From: Anaeromyxobacter soli
GTDB lineage: Bacteria; Myxococcota; Myxococcia; Myxococcales; Anaeromyxobacteraceae
Assembly: GCF_022808855.1 (NCBI RefSeq)
Contig: NZ_JAKZLF010000039.1
Location: 1 to 40,828, forward strand
Direction of reading: 5' to 3'
Length of the DNA stretch: 40,828 bases
Part shown: piece by piece, positions 27,082 through 35,247 of the stretch
Layout of the letters: the number at the start of each line of letters is the position of its first letter
How positions within the stretch are numbered: the stretch's first letter is position 1
Program-made: the position numbers and the translations under genes
Notes under the pieces: generated by a model
What the model was told of the DNA's origin: nothing
The model's database searches: none
Seen by the model: the letters and a program-made list of their open reading frames with translations, nothing else

Positions 27082-27795
27082 ATGCGCCTCGCCCTCGCGG
27101 CCGTCGCCGCCGTCGCCACCCTCTCCGCCGCCACGCCCGCCCTCGCTCGCGGACGCCTGGACGGCGACGGGAACGTCACCACCGAGCAGCGCGAGACCGG
27201 CGCCTTCGATCGCATCTCGCTGCGCGGCGCCGTCGACGCGGTCGTGAAGGTCGGTCCGCCACGCGCGGTGTCGGTCGTGGTCGACTCCAACCTCCAGCCT
27301 CACGTCCGCGCGCGCGTCGAGGGCAGCACGCTCGTGGTGGACACCGATGACGACGTCCGGCCGTCCCGCGAGGCGCGCGTCATCGTGACCGTCCCGGAGC
27401 TCCGGGCGCTCGAGACCCGCGGCTCGGGCGAGGCGGTCGTCGACGGCGGCAAGGGAGACCTCGCGCTCGACACGACCGGCTCGGGCGAGATCCGCTGGCG
27501 GGGCGAGGCGGCGCGGCTCGAGGTCACGACGAGGGGCTCGGGCGAGATCACCCTCGCGGGCAAGGCGGAGACCCTCGTCGGGCGCACGATGGGGTCGGGC
27601 GACATCCGCGCGCGAGAGCTCACCGCGCACGACGCCGACGTCCGTACGTCCGGGTCGGGCGCCGTGGAGCTGACGCTCGGTGGCGGAGCCCTCCGCGCGC
27701 GCACGAGCGGCTCGGGTGACGTGACGTGGCACGGCGAGGGGCGAGTGGAGGAGGCGAAGTCCGCGGGGAGCGGCAGCATCTCGCGCGGAGGCTAG
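27082..27795 (+). CDS. Secreted DUF2807 (head GIN domain) repeat protein
   Basis: 237 aa with signal peptide (ALAAVAAVATLSAATPALA). After FDRISLRGAVDAVVKVG, typical of the start of a head-GIN/DUF2807 domain, the protein consists of about seven strands each opening with a GSG motif (RGSGEAV, TGSGEIR, RGSGEIT, MGSGDIR, SGSGAVE, SGSGDVT, AGSGSIS), roughly every 20-25 residues, as in a right-handed beta-helix. It is therefore a periplasmic or surface protein. No enzymatic residues are recognisable. GGGAG precedes the ATG. A strong hairpin follows. Confidence 0.85.
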   Translation: MRLALAAVAAVATLSAATPALARGRLDGDGNVTTEQRETGAFDRISLRGAVDAVVKVGPPRAVSVVVDSNLQPHVRARVEGSTLVVDTDDDVRPSREARVIVTVPELRALETRGSGEAVVDGGKGDLALDTTGSGEIRWRGEAARLEVTTRGSGEITLAGKAETLVGRTMGSGDIRARELTAHDADVRTSGSGAVELTLGGGALRARTSGSGDVTWHGEGRVEEAKSAGSGSISRGG

Positions 27796-27806
27796 TGGCT
27801 GGAATG

Positions 27807-27839
27807 CGAGAGGCCGCCCCGCGACGGGACGGCCTCTCG
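27807..27839. terminator. Strong hairpin after the DUF2807 gene
   Basis: Ten perfect base pairs, CGAGAGGCCG (27807-27816) with CGGCCTCTCG (27830-27839), plus CCC/GGG inside after a one-base mismatch, and a five-base loop. It lies 11 bases after the stop and between convergent genes, so it can act on both strands. No T-tract. Confidence 0.6.
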
Positions 27840-27850
27840 ATGCCGGGACC

Positions 27851-27922
27851 CGCTCGTGCTTGAAGCGCTCAGCAGGAGCGGAGCAAAGACTGCTCGCCTC
27901 CGAGCCTGTCGAAGGGCGAGCG
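27851..27922. repeat. REP/BIME-like imperfect palindrome pair
   Basis: The right half holds GCTCGCC (27892-27898) and GGCGAGC (27915-27921) around a core that, on the minus strand, reads CCTTCGACAGGCTC, the hallmark of REP elements in many GC-rich bacteria. The left half (27851-27886, beginning CGCTCGTGCTTGAAGCG) is a degenerate inverted copy of it. Only one copy is in this window, so dispersal is inferred. Confidence 0.45.
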
Positions 27923-27954
27923 GTGGGCCGGGTCGACTCGAGCGATCAGCGCCA

Positions 27955-28497
27955 TCAGTCCGCCGGCGGCGTGAAGGGCGGCGGCGGCACGTAGCAGCAG
28001 GTGCACGCGGTCGCGTCCTTCTCGTCGCAGATCCAGAGATCTCCCTGGCCCCACACGTGAACGTAGACGTAGTCGGAGTGGGGGTTACCCGATTTGCTGC
28101 CGGCCATCAGCTTCCAGCCCGGCGCCTTGCCGTTCGCCTCGGTGTACTTGATGGCGGTGCCGTCCGGGACGACGAGCGCGTCGATCTGCTCGCCGTCGCC
28201 GTTCCCGTCCTCGACGCCGCCGATGCCAGGGCACCCGTTGTAGAGCTTGAGGCCGTGCCCATCCGCCGACTGCAGGAGGAAGAAGCCGTCCGGATTCTGC
28301 GGCGTGGCCTCGTTCTTCGTGCCCGGAGCGGTCGACCACCCGCCCGGAACCCCATCGAACTTCTCGGGCTGCGCCGCCGGGTTCCACGTCTCGGGGCACG
28401 AGGGTGGCAGGTGGGCCGCCGCCAGGGTCGGTAGCGTCAGCATCGCGCCCATCGCACAGCCGAACACGCCCGTCCTCACTCGCTGACTCCAGTTCAT
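27955..28497 (-). CDS. Small secreted Cys-containing protein of unknown function
   Basis: 180 aa from ATG 28497, with GGAGGAGG (complement of 28505-28512) seven bases upstream. Signal peptide VFGCAMGAMLTLPTLAAA. The mature part carries a Gly/Asn/Asp-rich stretch (GIGGVEDGNGDGEQIDAL), a strand-rich core (YVYVHVWGQGDLWIC) and a C-terminal cysteine cluster CDEKDATACTCC followed by a Pro-rich tail PPPPFTPPAD. The Cys cluster could bind metal or form disulfides in the envelope. No family recognised. Codon use is less extreme than in the neighbours, with more A/T (AAG, TTC, GAT), which may point to a younger gene. Confidence 0.7.
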   Translation of the reverse strand: MNWSQRVRTGVFGCAMGAMLTLPTLAAAHLPPSCPETWNPAAQPEKFDGVPGGWSTAPGTKNEATPQNPDGFFLLQSADGHGLKLYNGCPGIGGVEDGNGDGEQIDALVVPDGTAIKYTEANGKAPGWKLMAGSKSGNPHSDYVYVHVWGQGDLWICDEKDATACTCCYVPPPPFTPPAD

Positions 28498-28817
28498 CCC
28501 CCGACCTCCTCCGTTCGCCGGGTCTCCATGGCCCGTCGGCCCGAGGCTGTGCGTCGCGGAGGCCCGGCGCATCCCCCGCCGACGGCGACGCGCGGCGAAT
28601 TCGACGGTCAGGTGGAGTTCATCCAAGGCGTGACCCCGGGCCATGACGCGAGACCGTGGGACTTCCCCTGCGGCGTCGCGCTCGCCGGGCTCCTGAGCGT
28701 CTTCCCATCGAGGAACGTGATGAGGGCCCGGGCAGGCGGGCGAAGGAGATGAGGCGCGCACCGCGCGCGGAGCCGACCGGCTGGCTGGGTCGAGATGGAG
28801 GACGGCGGCGCTCATGA
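28498..28817. other. 320-base intergenic region upstream of the small secreted protein
   Basis: No credible gene. A 74-codon open frame on the plus strand (28528-28752) has no ribosome-binding site and no family resemblance. On the minus strand TTGGAT, 16 bases, TCGAAT around 28603-28630 is a weak promoter candidate for the secreted protein. The base composition is more mixed than in the flanking genes. Confidence 0.5.
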
Positions 28818-29753
28818 TCAGAGCTCCGCGACCACGTCTCCGTCCGGAGTCGTCCAGGCCCGGCTCATCACCGGGGTGTTGTGCGCGAAGCCGACCTCTC
28901 CGCGCGGTCCGACGACGATCACGCCGCCCTCTCCTCGCACGCGACGGCCGAGCGCGGCGATGGCCTCGCGCGCCGCGTCCATGGGCGTCGCGCCGCGACC
29001 GACGCGATCCGCGACGAAGCGCGCGAGCGTGAGCTGGATGATCCGCTCGCCATGGCCGGTACACGAGACGGCGGCGAGCGCGTCGTCGGCGTAGGTGCCG
29101 CAGCCGATGAGCGGCGTGTCGCCGACGCGGCCCGGGAGCTTCAGCTGCATGCCGCCCGTCGAGGTCGCGGCGGCGAGGTGTCCCCGCGCGTCGCGCGCGA
29201 CCGCGCCGACCGTCCCGAACTTCTTCCCGGGCAAGGTCCCCGCGGGCCCGGTCCCGGCCGCAGCGGCGCGCGCCTCCTCCCATCGCGCGCGCTGGCGGGC
29301 CGTCACGAGCAGCGCGTTCTCGTACGGCGGGATCCCCGCCTCGCGCGCGAACGCGGACGCGCCCGGCCCGGCGAGCAGCACGTGCTGCGACCGCTCCATC
29401 ACCGCGCGCGCTAGGGTCACCGGGTTCCGCACGTCCTTCACCACCGCGACCGCGCCGCAGCGGAGCGTCTCGCCGTCCATGATCGAGGCGTCGAGCTCCA
29501 CGTCGCCCGCGGCGGTGAGGGTGGCGCCGGTGCCCGCGTTGTAGGTGGGGTCGTCCTCGAGCACCCGCACCGCGGTCTCCACCGCGTCGAGCGCGCTCCC
29601 GCCGGCGCGGAGCACCGCCTGGCCCGCCTCGCAGGCCCGGCGGACGCCCTCCAGGCGCGGGGCGTCGGCGCCCCCGGATGAGGCTGGGTCATCGGAACCG
29701 AGGCTTCCGGCTCCGCCGTGGACGATGATGGCGGGCGAGGCGGCAGGGGGCAT
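28818..29753 (-). CDS. Isoaspartyl peptidase / plant-type L-asparaginase (Ntn hydrolase)
   Basis: 311 aa proenzyme that self-cleaves before a Thr to yield alpha and beta subunits; it removes N-terminal isoaspartate from peptides and hydrolyses L-asparagine. The N-terminal IIVHGGAG motif, YNAGTGATLTAAGDVELDASIMDG and the cleavage site KFGTVGAVA with nucleophile Thr181 are intact, as are STGGMQLKLPGRVGDTPLIG and GTYADDALAAVSCTGHGE (substrate-binding). Homologues include IaaA. No signal peptide, so cytosolic. Its promoter is back to back with that of the thiolase operon. Confidence 0.93.
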   Translation of the reverse strand: MPPAASPAIIVHGGAGSLGSDDPASSGGADAPRLEGVRRACEAGQAVLRAGGSALDAVETAVRVLEDDPTYNAGTGATLTAAGDVELDASIMDGETLRCGAVAVVKDVRNPVTLARAVMERSQHVLLAGPGASAFAREAGIPPYENALLVTARQRARWEEARAAAAGTGPAGTLPGKKFGTVGAVARDARGHLAAATSTGGMQLKLPGRVGDTPLIGCGTYADDALAAVSCTGHGERIIQLTLARFVADRVGRGATPMDAAREAIAALGRRVRGEGGVIVVGPRGEVGFAHNTPVMSRAWTTPDGDVVAEL

Positions 29754-29765
29754 GTCGGGGTCGGC

Positions 29766-29794
29766 AGGTTAGAGAGGGCGCCGCGCGCGGGCAA
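29766..29794 (-). promoter_or_regulatory. Promoter of the isoaspartyl peptidase gene
   Basis: On the minus strand: TTGCCC (29794-29789), 17 bases, TAACCT (29771-29766). The predicted start near 29759 leaves a six-base leader before ATG 29753. Confidence 0.5.
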
Positions 29795-29816
29795 GGCCGG
29801 CGCGGTAAAGCTTCGG

Positions 29817-29846
29817 TTGGCGCGCCGGATCGGCGCATCCTATGTT
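29817..29846 (+). promoter_or_regulatory. Promoter of the thiolase / CoA-transferase operon
   Basis: TTGGCG (29817-29822), 18 bases, TATGTT (29841-29846). Predicted start near 29853, leader about 44 bases with GAGAGG at 29885-29890 before ATG 29897. Confidence 0.6.
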
Positions 29847-29855
29847 CCCGGGCGC

Positions 29856-29871
29856 CCGGAGGTCCCTCCGG
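29856..29871 (+). promoter_or_regulatory. Hairpin at the very 5' end of the thiolase leader
   Basis: CCGGAGG (29856-29862) and CCTCCGG (29865-29871) are perfect complements, starting about three bases after the predicted transcription start. It may stabilise the mRNA or act as an operator; no T-tract. Confidence 0.3.
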
Positions 29872-29896
29872 AGCTCCCGACGACGAGAGGTCATCA

Positions 29897-31078
29897 ATGC
29901 CCGGACGCGAAGTGGTCATCGTGGGGGCGGCGCGTACGCCCATCGGCTCGTTCCTCGGCTCGCTCGCGAGCGTCACCGCCCCGCGGCTGGGCGCGACCGC
30001 CATCCGGGCGGCGCTCGAGCGCGCGGGCGTCGAGCCCTCGGCGGTGGACGAGGTCGTGATGGGGAACGTGCTGCAGGCGGGCGTGGGTCAGGCGCCCGCG
30101 CGGCAGGCGGCGCTCTTCGCGGGCCTCCCGGAGAAGACGCCCTGCTGGACGCTCAACAAGGTCTGCGGCTCCGGGCTCAAGGCGGTCATCTCGGGCGCGC
30201 AGGCGATCGCCCTCGGCGACGCCGAGGTGGTGGTGGCGGGCGGGATGGAGTCGATGTCGAACGTCCCGTACTACGACCGCGCCGCGCGCACCGGCGCGCG
30301 CATGGGCAACGTCGAGCTCGTGGACGGGCTCGTCCACGACGGCCTGTGGGACGTGTACAACCAGCAGCACATGGGCATGTGCGCCGAGGCCTGCGCGACC
30401 ACGCAGGGCATCTCGCGGGCCGCCCAGGACGAGTACGCGCTCGAGTCCACCCGCCGCGCGATCGAGGCGTGGCGGAGCGGCGCCTTCAAGGCCGAGATCG
30501 TCCCGGTGGAGGTCGAGGCGAAGCGTGGCGAGAAGACGCTCGTCTGGGACGACGACGGGCCCAAGAACGCGAAGCCCGACAAGATCCCGGGCCTCCGGCC
30601 GGTCTTCAAGAAGGACGGCAGCGTCACCGCAGCGAACTCGTCGTCCATCAACGACGGCGGCGCCGCGGTGGTGCTCATGAGCGCCGAGCGCGCGGCGCGC
30701 GAGGGCCGCACCGTCCTCGGCCGGCTGCGCGCCTGGGGCGGGGCCGCCCGGGCACCGGTCGAGTTCACCATCGCCCCCGCGGACGCGGTGAAGCTCACGC
30801 TCGAGAAGGCGAAGCTCGCGACGAGGGACGTCGACCTCTGGGAGATCAACGAGGCGTTCGCGGTGGTGTCGATCGCGAACAACCGGCTCCTCGACCTGGA
30901 CGCGAAGAACGTCAACGTGCGCGGCGGCGCGGTGGCGCTCGGTCACCCCATCGGCGCCTCGGGGGCGCGCATCCTCGTGACGCTGCTCCACGCGATGAAG
31001 GACCTCGGCAAGCACCGCGGGCTCGCGTCGCTCTGCATCGGCGGCGGCGAGGCGGTCGCGCTCGTGGTCGAGCGCTGA
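29897..31078 (+). CDS. Acetyl-CoA C-acetyltransferase (thiolase)
   Basis: Interconverts two acetyl-CoA and acetoacetyl-CoA. 393 aa, normal for the family. Catalytic Cys90 is in NKVCGSGLKAV, the thiolase-specific EINEAFAVVSIAN block is near 315, GHPIGASGARI carries the His, and the second Cys is in SLCIGGGEAVAL. The MGNVLQAGVGQAPARQAA loop is typical of the biosynthetic/ketone-body type. First gene of an operon with both CoA-transferase subunits, so the pathway is acetoacetate activation to acetoacetyl-CoA and its thiolysis, or the reverse. Confidence 0.95.
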   Translation: MPGREVVIVGAARTPIGSFLGSLASVTAPRLGATAIRAALERAGVEPSAVDEVVMGNVLQAGVGQAPARQAALFAGLPEKTPCWTLNKVCGSGLKAVISGAQAIALGDAEVVVAGGMESMSNVPYYDRAARTGARMGNVELVDGLVHDGLWDVYNQQHMGMCAEACATTQGISRAAQDEYALESTRRAIEAWRSGAFKAEIVPVEVEAKRGEKTLVWDDDGPKNAKPDKIPGLRPVFKKDGSVTAANSSSINDGGAAVVLMSAERAAREGRTVLGRLRAWGGAARAPVEFTIAPADAVKLTLEKAKLATRDVDLWEINEAFAVVSIANNRLLDLDAKNVNVRGGAVALGHPIGASGARILVTLLHAMKDLGKHRGLASLCIGGGEAVALVVER

Positions 31079-31087
31079 GGAGCTCCC

Positions 31088-31789
31088 ATGAACAAGCTCG
31101 TCGAGTCGGCCGACGCGGCGGTGGCGGACATCCGGGACGGCGCGACCCTCATGGTCGGCGGCTTCGGCCTGTGCGGCAACCCGGAGAACCTCATCGCCGC
31201 GCTGCACCGCAAGGGCGTGAAGGACCTCACCGTCATCTCGAACAACTGCGGCACGACGGACCAGGGCCTCGGCATCCTCCTGAAGGCGCGCCAGATCCGG
31301 AAGATGGTCTCGTCGTACGTCGGCGAGAACAAGGAGTTCGAGCGGCAGTTCCTCTCGGGCGAGCTCGAGGTGGAGCTCGTGCCGCAGGGCACGCTCGCCG
31401 AGCGCATCCGCGCCGGCGGCGCCGGCATCGGCGGCTTCTACACCGCGACGGGCGTCGGGACGCAGGTCGCCGAGGGCAAGGAGACGCGGGTCATCGACGG
31501 GCGCGAGTACCTCCTCGAGCGTCCGCTCAAGGCCGACTTCGCGCTCGTGTACGCGTGGAAGGCCGACACCTGGGGCAACCTCCTCTACCGGAAGACGACG
31601 CGCCAGTTCGGCCCGATGATGGCAAGCGCCGCGAAGATCACGATCGCGGAGGTGGAGCACGTCCTCCAGCCGGGCGAGCTCGACCCCGACGCGGTCCACA
31701 CGCCGAGCGTCTACGTGAAGCGCGTCGTGAAGGGCGAGCGGTACGAGAAGTGGATCGAGCGGCGGACGGTCCGTCCGCGGCCTTCCTGA
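31088..31789 (+). CDS. 3-oxoacid CoA-transferase subunit A
   Basis: 233 aa, beginning nine bases after the thiolase with GGAG before the ATG. Family blocks: [20 protein letters not shown] (CoA-binding), [41 protein letters not shown] (the GGF loop) and [28 protein letters not shown]. Matches ScoA/AtoD-type alpha subunits that transfer CoA from succinyl-CoA or acetyl-CoA to acetoacetate; the donor cannot be told from sequence. Works with the next gene's product as a heteromer. Confidence 0.93.
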   Translation: MNKLVESADAAVADIRDGATLMVGGFGLCGNPENLIAALHRKGVKDLTVISNNCGTTDQGLGILLKARQIRKMVSSYVGENKEFERQFLSGELEVELVPQGTLAERIRAGGAGIGGFYTATGVGTQVAEGKETRVIDGREYLLERPLKADFALVYAWKADTWGNLLYRKTTRQFGPMMASAAKITIAEVEHVLQPGELDPDAVHTPSVYVKRVVKGERYEKWIERRTVRPRPS

Positions 31790-31802
31790 GGAGGACCGAG
31801 AC

Positions 31803-32459
<657 letters not shown>

Positions 32460-32487
32460 GGCGGCGCTCACCCTTCGACGGGGAATC

Positions 32488-33258
32488 TTGGGCCCGCTCT
32501 TCACGCTCCTCACGGACTTCGGCGCCGGCTCCGGCTACCCGGCGCAGCTCAAGGCGGTGCTGCTCGCCGCGCATCCGGACGCGCGGCTCGTGGACGTGTC
32601 GCACGAGGTGCCCGCGTTCGACGTCCTGGCCGGCGCGCTCCTCCTCGAGGCGTGCGTGCCCTGGTTCCCGCCGGCGGCGATCCACCTCGCCGTGGTCGAT
32701 CCGGGCGTGGGGACGGCGCGGCGCGCGCTGTGCGTCGTCGATCCCGCGGGGCGCCTGCTCGTCGGCCCCGACAACGGGCTCCTCACGCCCTTCCTCGGCG
32801 CGGGCGCGCGTGCGTTCGAGATCACCCCGGGCGTCGCGGTGCCGGCGCCGCGCAGCGCGACCTTCCACGGCCGAGACCTCTTCGCCCCCGCCGCGGCGTT
32901 CCTCGCCGCGGGTGGCGCGCCGGAGCGGCTCGGCCCCTCGCTCTCCGATCCGGAGCGGCTCGCCTGGCCCGGGGCGGAGCGCCGCGGCGGCGCCCTCGCC
33001 GGCGTGACGCTCGCCGCCGATCCGTTCGGGAACCTCGTCACCTCGGTGCGCGAGGCGGACCTCGCCGGCGCCGCGGTCGCGGAGGTGCGCGTCGGGGGGG
33101 AGCGCGTGCGCTTCGTGCGCACCTTCGGTGACGGCGCCCCCGGCGAGCTCGTCGCCTACGTGGGGAGCGGGGGCCGCGTGGAGCTCGCGGTGCGCGAGGG
33201 GAGCGCCGCGGCGCGGCTCGGCGCGCGCGGGGTCGGGGTGGAGCTCGTCCTCGCGTGA
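32488..33258 (+). CDS. SAM hydroxide adenosyltransferase (DUF62; SAM hydrolase)
   Basis: 256 aa from a TTG at 32488. It belongs to the fluorinase/chlorinase fold but carries the Asp-Arg-His set that marks the water-using enzymes, which split SAM to adenosine and methionine: Asp71 and Arg78/79 in VVDPGVGTARRAL and His127 in ATFHGRDLFAP. The N-terminal LLTDFGAGSGYPAQLK and GPDNGLL loops bind SAM. A halogenase is therefore unlikely. It follows the CoA-transferase genes by 28 bases and may be transcribed with them, though the functions are not obviously linked. Physiological role of the family is unclear. Confidence 0.9.
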   Translation: MGPLFTLLTDFGAGSGYPAQLKAVLLAAHPDARLVDVSHEVPAFDVLAGALLLEACVPWFPPAAIHLAVVDPGVGTARRALCVVDPAGRLLVGPDNGLLTPFLGAGARAFEITPGVAVPAPRSATFHGRDLFAPAAAFLAAGGAPERLGPSLSDPERLAWPGAERRGGALAGVTLAADPFGNLVTSVREADLAGAAVAEVRVGGERVRFVRTFGDGAPGELVAYVGSGGRVELAVREGSAAARLGARGVGVELVLA

Positions 33259-33349
33259 GCGCGTGAACGAATGGGCCTGCTGCACCTCGCGAAGGCCCCG
33301 ATTCCTTCACGAGCTCTGGCGGGGTGCCGGTGAGGCGCACGCAGCGTCC

Positions 33350-33378
33350 TTGGCCGCCCCGATCGCTGCTGCTACAGT
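33350..33378 (+). promoter_or_regulatory. Promoter of the PilZ gene, predicted start on the ATG
   Basis: TTGGCC (33350-33355), exactly 17 bases, TACAGT (33373-33378). Seven bases on is 33385, the A of the PilZ ATG. No Shine-Dalgarno is present. Confidence 0.6.
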
Positions 33379-33384
33379 TTCGAC

Positions 33385-33744
33385 ATGCAACGCCCGCCGG
33401 GGAACAAGCGCAAGACCGCGCGCCTCCACCACGAGATCCCGGTGGCGTACCGCAGCGTCGGCAGCTTCCTCACGGACTGGGCCACGAACATCAGCCAGGG
33501 CGGGCTCTTCATCAACACCCGCAGCCCGCTGCCGGTCGGCACGGGCGTGAAGATCCTCATCCAGCTCCCCGGCGCGTCGTTCCCCTACCAGCTCACGGGT
33601 CGCGTCGCGCGGGTCACCGAGTTCGACAACCGCGTGAACCTCGTGCCCGGCATGGGGGTCGAGTTCACCGACCTCGACGACTCCAAGCGGAGCGACCTCG
33701 AGGCCTTCGTGAACCGGCTGCGCCACCAGCTCGAGGAGGCGTGA
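33385..33744 (+). CDS. PilZ-domain c-di-GMP-binding protein
   Basis: 119 aa, a stand-alone PilZ domain. The two c-di-GMP motifs are intact: RxxxR (R9-K-T-A-R13) near the N-terminus and NxSxxG in TNISQGGLFI at about residues 35-45. The remainder (GVKILIQLPGASFPYQLTGRVARV and GMGVEFTDLDDSKRSDLEAFV) is the beta-barrel and closing helix seen in the delta-type PilZ subfamily. It likely relays c-di-GMP to motility, exopolysaccharide or gene control by binding a partner. The mRNA is probably leaderless. Confidence 0.92.
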   Translation: MQRPPGNKRKTARLHHEIPVAYRSVGSFLTDWATNISQGGLFINTRSPLPVGTGVKILIQLPGASFPYQLTGRVARVTEFDNRVNLVPGMGVEFTDLDDSKRSDLEAFVNRLRHQLEEA

Positions 33745-33774
33745 AGCCGCGCCTCTGCCCGCGCGAGCGCCGCG

Positions 33775-33803
33775 GTGACACCGGGCGCCGTCCGCGCTAA
33801 CTC
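33775..33803 (+). promoter_or_regulatory. Putative promoter of the rRNA uracil methyltransferase gene
   Basis: GTGACA (33775-33780), 17 bases, TAACTC (33798-33803). The start codon GTG 33812 is nine bases past the -10 box, so the leader would be at most two bases. Confidence 0.4.
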
Positions 33804-33811
33804 TCCTGGCC

Positions 33812-35137
33812 GTGCGAACCGAGCTCACGATCGACGACCTCGCCTCCGGCGGCGAGGGGGTGGGGCGCTCCGGCGCGCGGACGGTGTTCGTGCCGTGGAC
33901 CGCCCCTGGCGATCGCGTCGTCGCCGACGTCCCCGCGGGCGAGGGGACGTCGCACGGGACGCTCGTCTCGCTCGAGGCCCCCGGCGCCGTCCGCGTCCCC
34001 GTGCCCTGCGTGCACTTTGGGCCAGGGGGCCTCTCGGAAGATCCCGATCGAGAGTGCGGCGGCTGCGAGTGGCTCCACGTCTCCTACGCCGCCCAGCTCG
34101 CCACGAAGGCGCGGACCGTCGCGGAGGCGCTGCGGCGCATCGCGCGGCTCTCGCCCGGCGCCTACGAGGCGCGCCCGATCCTGGGCTCCCCGTCGCCGCT
34201 CCGCTACCGCGCGCGCGCGAAGTTCCACCTCGACCGCGCGAGCGGCCGGCTCGTGTACTTCCGGCGGCGCTCGCACGCGCCGGTGCGGCTCCGCGAGTGT
34301 CACCTGCTCGACGAGCGCCTCGATGCGCTGCGCGAGGCCGTCGGGCCGGCGCTCGTCCGGGCGGGCCTCCCCGCGCGCGAGGTCGCCCTCGAGTGGTCCG
34401 CCTTCGAGGGGCGCGGAGCGGCGTGGCTCCTCCTCCCCGCGCTCTCGCCCGCGGTGCGCTCGCGCGTCGAGGCGCTCCTCCAGGCGGTGCCGGGGCTCGC
34501 CGGCGTGGTGCTGCAGGCCGAGGGTGCTCCGCCGGCCCTCGTGGGCGAGCCCGTGCTGCGCCACGCCCGGGTCCCGGGCGAGGCCGGCGCCGGGCTGCAG
34601 CGCTCCCGGCCCGACGTCTTCCAGCAGGCGAACCGCGGCGCGAACGCGCTGCTCGTCCGGGCCGCGCTCGACCTGCTCGCGCCCGACGGCCTCGACGTCC
34701 TCGAGCTGCACTGCGGGGCGGGGAACTTCACCGGTCCGCTCGCCGCGCGCGCCCGGGCCGTCGCGGCGGTGGAGGTCCAGGGGCCGGCGCTCGAGCTCGC
34801 CCGCGCCGACCTGGCCGGCGCCGGGAACGTCCGGTTCTTCGCAGGGGACGCGCTGAAGCTCGCGCTCGCGTTCGCGCGCGAGACCGGCCCCTCGGCGCGA
34901 CGGTTCGGGGCGGTGCTCCTCGATCCCCCGCGGGAGGGGGCGAAGGGGATCGGGCCCGCGCTCCGGGAGCTCGGGGTCCCGCGCGCCGTCTACGTCTCCT
35001 GCGATCCCGCCACGTTCGCGCGCGATCTGCGCGCCTGCGTCGAGGCGGGCTTCCGGGTGGCGGCGGTGCAGCCGGTGGACATGTTCCCGCAGACGCACCA
35101 CGTCGAGGCGGTGGCGCTCCTCACCGCGGCCCGCTGA
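33812..35137 (+). CDS. RlmD/TrmA-family RNA (uracil-5-)-methyltransferase
   Basis: 441 aa from GTG 33812. N-terminal TRAM domain (about 1-60, IDDLASGGEGVGRSG), then the iron-sulfur cysteines CVHF and CGGCEW near 65-86, a central RNA-binding domain and a Rossmann methyltransferase with LELHCGAGNFTGPLA and LLDPPREGAKG. The catalytic Cys397 is in VSCDPATFARDL. Members methylate uracil C5 in 23S rRNA (U1939 or U747) or tRNA; the exact position cannot be assigned from sequence. No ribosome-binding site; near-leaderless by the promoter upstream. Confidence 0.9.
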   Translation: MRTELTIDDLASGGEGVGRSGARTVFVPWTAPGDRVVADVPAGEGTSHGTLVSLEAPGAVRVPVPCVHFGPGGLSEDPDRECGGCEWLHVSYAAQLATKARTVAEALRRIARLSPGAYEARPILGSPSPLRYRARAKFHLDRASGRLVYFRRRSHAPVRLRECHLLDERLDALREAVGPALVRAGLPAREVALEWSAFEGRGAAWLLLPALSPAVRSRVEALLQAVPGLAGVVLQAEGAPPALVGEPVLRHARVPGEAGAGLQRSRPDVFQQANRGANALLVRAALDLLAPDGLDVLELHCGAGNFTGPLAARARAVAAVEVQGPALELARADLAGAGNVRFFAGDALKLALAFARETGPSARRFGAVLLDPPREGAKGIGPALRELGVPRAVYVSCDPATFARDLRACVEAGFRVAAVQPVDMFPQTHHVEAVALLTAAR

Positions 35138-35247
35138 CCCTGCTGCGGGGACCCTGTCGCGGGGGGCGCTTGCGCGTCCGCGGTGACACGCGCATGACAG
35201 TCTCAGGCCACGCTCCCCACCCGCACGCCCTGGGAGAGAGCGAGAGC

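Noticed and set aside
28528-28752. 74-codon plus-strand open frame
   Set aside because: No ribosome-binding site, no family resemblance, mixed composition; better read as intergenic DNA.
32488-33258. SAM-dependent halogenase (fluorinase/chlorinase)
   Set aside because: The Asp71/Arg78/His127 set marks the water-using adenosyltransferase branch of the fold.
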